DNA of 8,559 nt from the NCBI GenBank assembly GCA_937942465.1, contig CALDEO010000192.1:1-8559 (forward strand), in the 5' to 3' direction. Below are positions 1 through 7,046 of this stretch, piece after piece. Under the pieces are notes generated by a model. The model worked only from the letters and a program-made list of their open reading frames with translations, searched no databases and had not been told where the DNA came from. Source of the stretch: an uncultured Saprospiraceae bacterium. Lineage in GTDB: Bacteria > Bacteroidota > Bacteroidia > Chitinophagales > Saprospiraceae. Position 1 is the first letter of the stretch. The number at the start of each line of letters is the position of its first letter. The translations under genes and the position numbers were made by a program.

Positions 1-216
1 GGTGATGATACTTGGGTACTAAGCTCTGAAAGGGTAAATTCAGGTTTTACCAAAGTGACTAAATACACCCTCACCATAGAAAATAAGTTCTTATTTGATG
101 TATTATTTGAAGATGGCACTAAAGACTCACAAGATGACGCCAACAGCATTACATTGACTCAACAAGCAACTCCTGACTACCCTGTCTTTATAATCTTAGA
201 CTTAGAAAAAAACTAA
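1..216 (+). CDS. 3' end of an unrecognised protein (partial)
   Basis: Frame 1 is open from the first base of the window to a TAA at 214-216, giving 71 residues of a protein whose start lies outside the window. The visible tail alternates hydrophobic and polar residues (for example YTLTIENKFLFDVLFED and the end FIILDLEKN), which suggests beta-strands. No catalytic motif, membrane segment or cysteine is visible, and I do not recognise the family. No terminator hairpin follows the stop. That the frame is coding rests on the uninterrupted reading frame in AT-rich DNA and the plausible residue composition; it is too short to be certain. Confidence 0.55.
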   Translation, partial: GDDTWVLSSERVNSGFTKVTKYTLTIENKFLFDVLFEDGTKDSQDDANSITLTQQATPDYPVFIILDLEKN

Positions 217-307
217 TCAGCGTAGCATATAAATAAGGTAAAGTCTAACTATTCAATACTAAACCATCAACTCCACCTCACAAACTACCTAATACCTTAC
301 TTATCAA

Positions 308-329
308 TCGAATTAATACTTTAATTCGA
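308..329. promoter_or_regulatory. inverted repeat upstream of the HTH gene, operator candidate
   Basis: Nine-base arms TCGAATTAA (308-316) and TTAATTCGA (321-329) are perfectly complementary around a 4-base spacer. The repeat sits about 50 bases before the start of the small helix-turn-helix gene and is not followed by a T-tract, so an operator is more likely than a terminator. The 10-mer ATACTTTAAT overlaps its right half (316-325) and recurs at 345-354. AT-rich DNA yields chance palindromes, so function is inferred. Confidence 0.35.
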
Positions 330-351
330 AATATTATTCGGCATATACTTT

Positions 352-366
352 AATCTACAGTAGATT
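352..366. promoter_or_regulatory. 15-bp palindrome just upstream of the HTH gene, operator candidate
   Basis: AATCTAC (352-358) and GTAGATT (360-366) are perfect complements around a single central A, ending about 15 bases before the ATG at 382. The one-base centre makes a stable RNA hairpin less likely and is typical of a dimeric repressor site. The overlapping TAGATTTT (361-368) is one base away from the Bacteroidota -7 consensus TAnnTTTG, so a repressor bound here could block the gene's own promoter. This is an inference from position and symmetry only. Confidence 0.35.
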
Positions 367-381
367 TTTTATAAATTGAGA

Positions 382-678
382 ATGATAGAAATTGCTCAAC
401 AAAAAACTTCAAAGACAAGTATGAATATAGCTTTTGACAAACTGAGAAAAATAAAGCATCAACTACCGACTGGCAGTATCAAGAAGATTGCTCGTAAATT
501 AGAAATTGATGAACAAACCGTTAGAAATTATTTTGGAGCGAATAAGTACGAAGCAGGAGACACCGTAGGTAAGCATATGCAACCTGGACCAAATGGAGGT
601 GTAGTCAACCTAGAACGTACCGATATATTAGATTTAGCAAGAAAAATATTAAATCAAAAAATGGCCGAGATGGTCTAG
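382..678 (+). CDS. small helix-turn-helix DNA-binding protein
   Basis: A 98-residue basic protein. Residues about 28-52 (LPTGSIKKIARKLEID then EQTVRNYFG) have the spacing of a helix-turn-helix: a first helix IKKIARKLEI, a turn at D43-E44, and a recognition helix QTVRNYF. The C-terminal half holds a conserved-looking QPGPNGG turn followed by a helix (TDILDLARKIL). No ligand-binding or enzymatic domain is present, so a small transcription factor or nucleoid-type regulator is likely; the target is unknown. I chose the ATG at 382. A TTG at 376 in the same frame would add two residues, and an ATG at 421 would still keep the whole HTH. Two palindromes lie immediately upstream, which suggests autoregulation. 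The gene is monocistronic, closed by the terminator at 701-733. Similar small HTH proteins occur in Bacteroidota, but I cannot name the family. Confidence 0.8.
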   Translation: MIEIAQQKTSKTSMNIAFDKLRKIKHQLPTGSIKKIARKLEIDEQTVRNYFGANKYEAGDTVGKHMQPGPNGGVVNLERTDILDLARKILNQKMAEMV

Positions 679-700
679 ACTAAAAATACGTATAAGTATC

Positions 701-733
701 AAGCCCAAGGTCAATGACCTTGGGCTTTTTTTT
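701..733 (+). terminator. Rho-independent terminator of the HTH gene
   Basis: AAGCCCAAGGT (701-711) pairs perfectly with ACCTTGGGCTT (717-727); the 5-base loop CAATG could close further by two pairs. The 3' arm runs into eight T residues (726-733). It lies 22 bases after the TAG of the HTH gene and is a textbook intrinsic terminator for plus-strand transcription. Confidence 0.9.
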
Positions 734-757
734 ATGCCCTTTTCCAAAACCTGCAAA

Positions 758-790
758 AGAGATCTGATCGCTTAAAGCGATGTGATCTCT
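758..790. repeat. imperfect hairpin between two convergent terminators
   Basis: AGAGATC (758-764) pairs with GATCTCT (784-790), and ATCGCTT (767-773) pairs with AAGCGAT (775-781), separated by a 2x2 mismatch (TG opposite GT). There is no T-tract on the plus strand. Read on the minus strand the hairpin is followed by TTTTGCAGG, a weak T-run, so it could be a back-up terminator for the minus-strand operon, a protein-binding site, or a REP-like element. No second copy is visible in this window. Confidence 0.5.
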
Positions 791-831
791 CCAACATTAT
801 ATATTTACTCCAATACTTAGCGATGTCTTAC

Positions 832-871
832 AAAAAAAAGAGGAGTAAAAGCTCAACGCTTTTACTCCTCT
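832..871 (-). terminator. Rho-independent terminator of the receptor/lipoprotein operon
   Basis: On the minus strand a 14-bp stem (arms 839-852 and 858-871, AGAGGAGTAAAAGC against GCTTTTACTCCTCT) with a 5-base loop is followed by a run of eight T residues (complement of A832-A839). It lies about 45 bases after the TAG that ends the DUF5689 lipoprotein gene. It faces the plus-strand terminator at 701-733, so the two convergent transcription units are insulated from each other. Confidence 0.9.
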
Positions 872-914
872 CATATATTAACATAAAGTATCGCTACCCT
901 ATTATTTTCTATTC

Positions 915-3098
915 CTATTGTATATCATTTCTATTTCTGAAGTAGATCTGAGGATCATCAAACTGTCCTACAACTGCTACTACATTGACAGTACCTGATG
1001 GTACAGAATCACCTGAAAAATTAGCATCTGATCTCGTAAACGTTGCAATATCTCCAGTACTATCTGTAATTGTTAATCCACCGTCAAATGTGCTACTCCC
1101 ACTCAGTGTCACTCCTTCTATTCTTACTAGTGTTGACTCCCAAGATTCCAAGTTAGTGATCACCTCACTCACTGTAGCAACTCTCGGTGTAGGTAAAGTA
1201 CCCATACCTATTACATCTACATCATTTAACTCTACATCTGTAATTTGTAATGTCCCTCTAAACTCAGACATAGTTCTACCCGAAAGGTCAATCTCTACTT
1301 CTAATCCTAAAGCAAATGTATGCGCATCAGCAAAACGAATCACGATACCAAACTCACCGTCCTGGATCTGTAGGTTTTGGTTATTAATATTACCAGATGC
1401 AACATCAGATACGATAATACCTCTTATAGAGTTATTACCAATAGATGGTTTATTATCATTCCATAGACATCTTAATTTCTCGATACTTACTGCTCCAGCT
1501 GTAACTTCACAATCACCTCCACCAGTATTGCCACCACATCGATCACCGTTAAGGTTGGCATCTGTAGTCTCTCTTAACAACAATTGGTCAGTCGTACCGA
1601 ATCTTCCAAAAATTACAGTCAATGCACCATTACCTCCAGGTACTACTTGACCAGCAAAGTCAGCATATCCACTTGTTCTGATCACAACGATATTACCATC
1701 ACAATCCTGAATCTCATGATTTACAGAAAACTGATTATCTGCATCAGCATATGTATCATTGATTGATCCATTACTAAACTCAACATCCGAAAGTGTAATT
1801 AGCGTATTCAAATCTGAAGTAGACAATGAGTTGATCGTTCTAGACTTCGGTGTTACTGCTTGTCCACCAGAGCTTGGTATTACTATGTTAGCTGCTACGT
1901 TTTCCTCAATTCTTCCCATTTGTAAGTTACCACCATTATCCATTGGTGTTGTACCTATCTGCGGAAGACCGTTAAAATCACCAATATATAATCCTTGAGT
2001 TTTTACGTATACTTTTGTTCCAACTGGATACTTTTCATATAAATCAAATTGGTTGATTATTATCGTTATTCCAGCTCCACCGTCAGCGTCAGATAATACT
2101 AATGACTTAAAGATGTTACCTGATCTATCATCACCGATGACGATTGTCTCCATTGCTACCTCATCAGTAAGCTCAACAAAGCTACCAGGCACCCATTTAG
2201 CTAATATCTCTGAAACCTTTACAATCGGCTCAGTAATCGTTGGGTCACCGCCTCCAGTATTACCACCACCATCACATCTTTCGCCCGTAAGGTTGATATC
2301 ACCTAGGTTTCTGATTGTAAGTTGATCTGTAGTACCAAACCTTCCAAAAATTGCTGTAAAGCTACCATTACCTTGAGGTATTGCCTCTCCTGCAAAATCT
2401 GCAAAACCACTTGTTCTGATCGTAAGGGAGTTGCCATCACAATCTTCTAAAATCTGATTTACTGATTGCTGCTCTACTGCATCGGCATAGGTATCATTAA
2501 GTGCTCCTGCACTGAACTCAACATCACTCAATGTCACTAGTGTATTCAAGTCGGTATTACCCAACGAGTTGATAGTCCTTGCCTTAGGCGTGACTACTTG
2601 ATTTCTGATACCAGGTACCACTACTTCGCTCAATATTGCTTCTGGGATTCTACCCATTGCTAGGAAGTTACCATTCTGAGTTGGTGTTGTACCAAGTTGA
2701 GGTAGACCATTAAAGTCTCCTATGTATAGGCCTTTAGTTTTGACAAATACTTTACGACCTACTGGGTATACGTTGAACATTTCGACTTGATCGATAATAA
2801 TCGTAATACCTGCACTACCATCAGCCTCAGATAAGACGAGTGACTTGTATATATTACCAGAAGAGTCATCTCCAATAACGATCGCCTCCATGGCTACATC
2901 ATCTGCTAACTCTACGAAGTCGCCCGGTATCCACTTAGCTAATATTTCACCAACCGTAACGATTGGTTCTGCTATTTCAGGATCTGATGTTCCTAATACT
3001 GGTGGTTCGTCAAATTCCTTATCTACGCAAGATGAAAATCCTACTAAAAGAATGACTAGGCTAAACCAAAAACCAATTGACCAATTTGACTTATTCAT
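915..3098 (-). CDS. surface lipoprotein with tandem DUF5689 modules
   Basis: A 727-residue exported lipoprotein. The N-terminus has a hydrophobic signal segment ending in GFSSC, with the lipidated cysteine at residue 24, followed by VDKEFDE. An acidic/Lys stretch just after the cysteine resembles the signal that sends Bacteroidota lipoproteins to the cell surface. The body has two near-equal copies (about residues 44-275 and 290-521), each starting EPIV.V.EILAKW.PG and containing YPVG..V.VKT.GLYIGDFNGLPQ, features of DUF5689. They are offset by 246 residues and each ends in RC plus a Gly/Asn linker. Each copy has a conserved cysteine pair (220/275 and 466/521) that could form a disulphide. 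A third, divergent module (about 530-727) ends in an OB-like beta-rich half (LVRIEGVTLSG, VVAVVGQFDD). The gene starts 51 bases after the TonB-dependent receptor stop with no terminator between, so they form an operon. Likely role: substrate capture or accessory factor for the receptor. The ligand is unknown, although the divergent EEP enzyme hints at nucleic acid or phosphoesters. Confidence 0.88.
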   Translation of the reverse strand: MNKSNWSIGFWFSLVILLVGFSSCVDKEFDEPPVLGTSDPEIAEPIVTVGEILAKWIPGDFVELADDVAMEAIVIGDDSSGNIYKSLVLSEADGSAGITIIIDQVEMFNVYPVGRKVFVKTKGLYIGDFNGLPQLGTTPTQNGNFLAMGRIPEAILSEVVVPGIRNQVVTPKARTINSLGNTDLNTLVTLSDVEFSAGALNDTYADAVEQQSVNQILEDCDGNSLTIRTSGFADFAGEAIPQGNGSFTAIFGRFGTTDQLTIRNLGDINLTGERCDGGGNTGGGDPTITEPIVKVSEILAKWVPGSFVELTDEVAMETIVIGDDRSGNIFKSLVLSDADGGAGITIIINQFDLYEKYPVGTKVYVKTQGLYIGDFNGLPQIGTTPMDNGGNLQMGRIEENVAANIVIPSSGGQAVTPKSRTINSLSTSDLNTLITLSDVEFSNGSINDTYADADNQFSVNHEIQDCDGNIVVIRTSGYADFAGQVVPGGNGALTVIFGRFGTTDQLLLRETTDANLNGDRCGGNTGGGDCEVTAGAVSIEKLRCLWNDNKPSIGNNSIRGIIVSDVASGNINNQNLQIQDGEFGIVIRFADAHTFALGLEVEIDLSGRTMSEFRGTLQITDVELNDVDVIGMGTLPTPRVATVSEVITNLESWESTLVRIEGVTLSGSSTFDGGLTITDSTGDIATFTRSDANFSGDSVPSGTVNVVAVVGQFDDPQIYFRNRNDIQ

Positions 3099-3149
3099 TA
3101 TTTCTATTTGATTATGAGCTATTATAACTAAATTTTATTGAATTCTATT

Positions 3150-5906
3150 TTATAAACTTACTGTCAGACCTACGAAGTAGTTCGTACCGTAAGAGTAGAA
3201 GTATCTTGTTGGAAATCTATTTACATCTTTATCTTGGTAGTCAAACCTTAACTGTTCGAATCCACCAGTAATAAACTCTGTATTGTTCAATATGTTACTT
3301 ACTCCTACCGTCAAGCTGATGAAAACATCATCTTTCTTCCATGACTTACCACCAAATAAATCCAATGTGAAATTAGGATCTACTTTTTCTTGATCTAATA
3401 TTCCAGACCATAATGTAGGATCTACTTCTTTATCTACACCTTCAACACCTGCTAGCGTTCTTCTATCAGGATTGGCATCTATGTATATATCATCGAAGTA
3501 GTTAAAGTTCAATGTAGCAAACCAGAACTTAGGCGAGTTGTACTCAATACCAACATTGTATGCTGTCTGAGGAGATCCCGACACTCGGTAGTTCTTTAAG
3601 TATACTGTTCTATCTGTGACTAGTTGCTGTGCATCATTATCCTGAGATATCGTTGCAGATGGTCTTGAGTCAAAAGTGTTACTCATTAGAGCCGCAACAG
3701 CTTTAAGCTTAACAGTACTTGTAACTTGAGCTTCGACCGCAAGCTCTGTACCTGTATGTAGCTTATCTACGCCAGTCATTATGTAATTAACAAATCCTCT
3801 TTCTTGATCATGATAAAAACTTCTAGAGAATAGTTGGTTTTCGAATTTAGTGTAATAGGCTGTAGCTCTTGCCTTAAACCTAGAATATCTCGCAAGGTAT
3901 CCGATCTCTCCACTTTTGATTGTCTCTGATTTCAAATTAGGAACAACTTGATCTCTCGTACGTGGTGATAGATAAGCATATCTAGAAAACGGTGCTCTTG
4001 TCTGTAAAGATGCATTCGCATAGAAGTAATTTCTATTATCCAACTTGTAAGTAATACCTGCTTTCACTGTATAGTTAAGGTATGACTGTGTCTCCGACTT
4101 TCCGAAAGAACTATCAGGGAATAATCCATTCTGATAATAACCCGTTCTATAGAATGAAGTGTTACTTATTTTTGCACTTGCAAATAAATCAAATGACTTC
4201 AACGTAACTAATGATTGTAACCAAGCATCTGCATAGTTCTGAGTGATATCATAGTTATATCCAAATACATCACCAACACCGATGATTCTATTCGGGTTGT
4301 TTAGATCTGATTGCTGCGCATCAGGGTTGTTAGGTAAGTCTCTAATTGCAAACTCATCAAAATCAACAGAAAACTCTGCTCCTAGCAGATCTGTTAGCAC
4401 TTTAAAGTTTGAGTTTGTTTCTTGTTTCACATTCAATCCACCATAAAGGTTGACCGCATCACTGACGCTGTGTTGGATATTTGTTGTAAAAGCATACTTA
4501 CTTAAATCAAACCGTTGCTCTTGTAAGATATACGCTGCTAAAGCACCCGTCAAGTCTTCTCCAGAGTTATTCGCATTTTCTACCGTTAGATTTCTACCAT
4601 AGTTAATCTGATATATACCATCCCAATCAAGTTGAAGCTCATCAGGATTGTCTCTAAAGAACTGTGCAGTACTTTCTGCTAATTCTGGATTATCTATTGC
4701 ACTCGGTAACTTTCTGTAGTAATCAGGTCTTGGATCCGGTGCTAAAAACCAATCTAGTCCAGAATTACCGAATCTACCCTTCTGCATCATGATTGAACTA
4801 GTAATCACCGTCTTATCTGATACGTTCCAGTCATGTGTCAATATTCCGATAGGCAAGTGACTATTATATGATCTTGAATTTCTTTTCTCTCCGTTTTGGT
4901 ATCCCCAGTTAGGGTTGTAATAATTGTTTCCCGTAAGGTCATACACCTCTTGTGTAGATCCTGTAGATCGACCACGATCAAGTGGTGCTCCGAATACTAC
5001 TAGGTTAAGTGAGTGACTCGGGTTAAATACTTTCTGCAATGATGCAAAATATGAATACCCATCATAGTATGTAGCGTCGATATATCCTTCTTGTGCCCAT
5101 CTCTTAGATCCCGACAACGTTAATGCCCAACCACTCTTAGTTAAACCTGTTGAGTGAGTAAACATTACTCTATTTCTGTATGACCTATTGGATACTGCAT
5201 AAGATGCTCTAGTCTGTGCTCTCTGTGCTCCTGCTCTTACATTGACATTACTAGCTCCACCTACTCCACCAAATGCAAATGGTGTAAGACCAAGTGACAA
5301 CTCAGTAGTACGTAGTCTAAGGACATCATTAAGACCTCCCCATGATCCCCAAAAAGGACGACCATCATCCATATCATTCATCGAAACACCATTGATAAGT
5401 GCTTCGCTATTTTCTGAGTCGTACCCTCTAATTCTAAATCTACCAGCACCAAAGTTGAATGCTGCAGTATTACCAAATACATCTCTACCTGAACTTAAAG
5501 CTGAAGACACTTGCTGCTGTCCATTCTCAGTATCTAACTCAGAGTCAGAGAGCGAGATCTGTCCAAACTGGAAGGTATTTTCGTTAGTAAGTGGATTTTT
5601 GATTTTTAATGATCCCAGGTCTACATTTTCACCTGACACCGTAAAATCTTTAATTTTTTGCGGTGCAGCACCGTCATCACTCTTAAGAGTAAAGGTACCA
5701 TCCGGCACTTTCACAAACTTAAATGCTCCAGAAAAGTCTGTATATTCTATAAAATCAGTGCCTTTAAGCATGACTTCTACATCAAATAATGGTTCGCCAC
5801 TGATCTCGTCTAAAATGACCCCTTTTACATTTTGTCCAATACTTAAGAAAGAATTAAATATTAAGATGATCAGGATAACAAGGAACTTTGTATTATTACG
5901 CATCAT
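3150..5906 (-). CDS. TonB-dependent outer-membrane receptor with carboxypeptidase-regulatory-like domain
   Basis: About 918 residues from the chosen start. A signal peptide (MMRNNTKF then the hydrophobic LVILIILIFNSFLSIG, cleavage near G24/Q25) precedes a carboxypeptidase-regulatory-like beta-sandwich at about 27-102 (VKGVILDEISGEPL, TDFSGAFKFVKVPDGTF). A plug domain follows at about 115-235 (RFRIRGYDSE, then ALINGVSMND and GGVGGASNVNVRAG). The rest, rich in aromatic and alternating residues, is the 22-strand barrel with a TonB-dependent receptor-like C-terminus (YFVGLTVSL). It imports a ligand across the outer membrane using TonB-ExbBD energy. The frame stays open upstream to an ATG at 5966, but the signal peptide begins properly at the ATG at 5906 and a promoter-like TACGTTTG lies between the two, so I use 5906; the next codon is also ATG. 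It is the first gene of the operon with the DUF5689 lipoprotein and is divergent from the EEP gene. The substrate cannot be read from sequence. Confidence 0.92.
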   Translation of the reverse strand: MMRNNTKFLVILIILIFNSFLSIGQNVKGVILDEISGEPLFDVEVMLKGTDFIEYTDFSGAFKFVKVPDGTFTLKSDDGAAPQKIKDFTVSGENVDLGSLKIKNPLTNENTFQFGQISLSDSELDTENGQQQVSSALSSGRDVFGNTAAFNFGAGRFRIRGYDSENSEALINGVSMNDMDDGRPFWGSWGGLNDVLRLRTTELSLGLTPFAFGGVGGASNVNVRAGAQRAQTRASYAVSNRSYRNRVMFTHSTGLTKSGWALTLSGSKRWAQEGYIDATYYDGYSYFASLQKVFNPSHSLNLVVFGAPLDRGRSTGSTQEVYDLTGNNYYNPNWGYQNGEKRNSRSYNSHLPIGILTHDWNVSDKTVITSSIMMQKGRFGNSGLDWFLAPDPRPDYYRKLPSAIDNPELAESTAQFFRDNPDELQLDWDGIYQINYGRNLTVENANNSGEDLTGALAAYILQEQRFDLSKYAFTTNIQHSVSDAVNLYGGLNVKQETNSNFKVLTDLLGAEFSVDFDEFAIRDLPNNPDAQQSDLNNPNRIIGVGDVFGYNYDITQNYADAWLQSLVTLKSFDLFASAKISNTSFYRTGYYQNGLFPDSSFGKSETQSYLNYTVKAGITYKLDNRNYFYANASLQTRAPFSRYAYLSPRTRDQVVPNLKSETIKSGEIGYLARYSRFKARATAYYTKFENQLFSRSFYHDQERGFVNYIMTGVDKLHTGTELAVEAQVTSTVKLKAVAALMSNTFDSRPSATISQDNDAQQLVTDRTVYLKNYRVSGSPQTAYNVGIEYNSPKFWFATLNFNYFDDIYIDANPDRRTLAGVEGVDKEVDPTLWSGILDQEKVDPNFTLDLFGGKSWKKDDVFISLTVGVSNILNNTEFITGGFEQLRFDYQDKDVNRFPTRYFYSYGTNYFVGLTVSL

Positions 5907-5941
5907 TGAGTAGGTAGGTTTAGGTGCCATCAAATGTAGTA

Positions 5942-5978
5942 CAAACGTAAACAATTTACTGTGCATTTACATTAACAA
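5942..5978 (-). promoter_or_regulatory. candidate Bacteroidota promoter for the receptor operon
   Basis: On the minus strand TACGTTTG (complement of 5942-5949) matches the Bacteroidota -7 consensus TAnnTTTG exactly. A TTG (complement of 5976-5978) lies 26 bases upstream, somewhat longer than the usual -33 spacing. A transcript starting just downstream would leave a leader of roughly 30 bases before the ATG at 5906. A second exact TAnnTTTG match, TACATTTG, is at 5931-5938 but has no TTG at a suitable distance. Confidence 0.45.
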
Positions 5979-5998
5979 AATATTAAATCAAATAATAA

Positions 5999-7045
5999 GT
6001 GAAGAAATTAATCAACTCTGTTCTAGCTATTTGCATGATCTTTTCATCTATTTATCAGGGTCAAGCCCAAAAGAAAGATTACCAAGTAGCATGTATTGCT
6101 TTCTATAATGTCGAAAATCTATTTGATACTGAAGACGATCCGTTGATACGCGACGAGGAGTATACTCCAGATGGGAGCCGTAGCTGGGATCTTGGGCGAT
6201 ATGAGACCAAAGTAGCGAATATGGCTTATGTAATATCTCAACTAGGACTGGATAAAACACAGAAAGGAGCCTCCATAGTAGGATTATGTGAGATAGAAAA
6301 CCGAAAGGTTCTAGAAGATCTTGTTGCTCATGATTTCCTCAAGGAAAGAAACTATCAAATCGTACATAAAAACAGTCCTGACAAAAGAGGAATCGATGTG
6401 GCATTGATATACCAGAAAGATCACTTTGAACTAACCGATAGCACAAGCCACCTGGTAAGACTCATGCGTGATACATCATACTATCCTACAAGAGATGTAC
6501 TCCATGTAGCAGGTAAGTTGGATGGAGAAGAAATGCACTTCATTGTAAATCACTGGCCATCTCGTAGAGGTGGAGAAAAAAGAAGCTCAGCAGGAAGAGA
6601 ACTAGCAGCATCTGTAAACAAATATGTGGTGGACTCTCTTATGAATATTGATATAGCGTCAAAAATTATAATCATGGGTGATCTCAATGATAACCCCAGT
6701 AATAAGAGTGTAAAAACCGTACTCGGAGCTAAAGAAAAAGTATCAGATACTAAAGAAGGTCAGTTGTACAATCCAATGATGGAGATGTTTGACAGAGGTG
6801 TTGGATCTAATGCATACAGAGACACTTGGAGTATATTCGATCAGATGATCGTAAGTGAAGGCTTATTGGATAAAAAACAAAAAGGATACTTCTATTACCA
6901 AACAACGGTATTCAACAAGCGTTTTCTGATTCAAAAAAGAGGCCATTTTAAAGGATACCCTTTCAGGACTTTTGGAGGGTCAGAATATCAAGGTGGCTAT
7001 AGTGATCACTTTCCCGTCTTTACTTATCTATTAAAATCAATCTAA
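5999..7045 (+). CDS. exported endonuclease/exonuclease/phosphatase (EEP) family protein
   Basis: A 348-residue protein with a signal peptide (MKKLINSVLAICMIFSS, cleavage probably near GQA-Q at 23/24); the cysteine at 12 has Ile before it and does not make a lipobox. It carries the full set of EEP (DNase I-like) motifs in order: FYNVENLFD with N37, GLCEIEN with metal-binding E98, RGIDVALIY (130-138), NHWPSR with catalytic H185, GDLND with D228 and N230, and SDHFP with D336 and H337. It should be an active Mg-dependent phosphodiesterase or phosphatase in the periplasm or outside the cell; nuclease, phosphatase and lipid phosphodiesterase activities all occur in this fold. The start is GTG at 5999: the codon before it is a stop (TAA 5996-5998) and the next ATG would cut the signal peptide. 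It is divergent from the TonB-dependent receptor/DUF5689 operon and is followed after one base by a helicase gene. Confidence 0.9.
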   Translation: MKKLINSVLAICMIFSSIYQGQAQKKDYQVACIAFYNVENLFDTEDDPLIRDEEYTPDGSRSWDLGRYETKVANMAYVISQLGLDKTQKGASIVGLCEIENRKVLEDLVAHDFLKERNYQIVHKNSPDKRGIDVALIYQKDHFELTDSTSHLVRLMRDTSYYPTRDVLHVAGKLDGEEMHFIVNHWPSRRGGEKRSSAGRELAASVNKYVVDSLMNIDIASKIIIMGDLNDNPSNKSVKTVLGAKEKVSDTKEGQLYNPMMEMFDRGVGSNAYRDTWSIFDQMIVSEGLLDKKQKGYFYYQTTVFNKRFLIQKRGHFKGYPFRTFGGSEYQGGYSDHFPVFTYLLKSI

Positions 7046-7046
7046 C

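Noticed and set aside
217..307. Search for a terminator or RNA gene after the partial first gene
   Set aside because: Only a loose inverted TAAGGTA/TACCTTA pair about 50 bases apart is seen, with no T-tract. Nothing here can be supported as a feature.
376..381. TTG start for the HTH gene
   Set aside because: It adds only two residues, and an ATG follows immediately at 382. It cannot be excluded but is less likely.
985..1650. Long plus-strand open frame opposite the DUF5689 gene
   Set aside because: It is antisense to a clearly coding lipoprotein, shows no domain or signal features, and is Ser/Pro/Ile-rich as expected from the complement of the coding strand. The shorter plus-strand frames at 1584-1766, 1759-1998, 2053-2325 and 2845-3111 are rejected for the same reason.
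5242..5913. Plus-strand open frame opposite the start of the TonB-dependent receptor
   Set aside because: It lies fully within the receptor's coding sequence on the other strand, with low-complexity Ser/Pro/Leu composition and no recognisable features.
6048..6260. Minus-strand 70-codon open frame inside the EEP gene
   Set aside because: It overlaps the N-terminal catalytic region of a well-supported plus-strand gene and has no motif or membrane segment.
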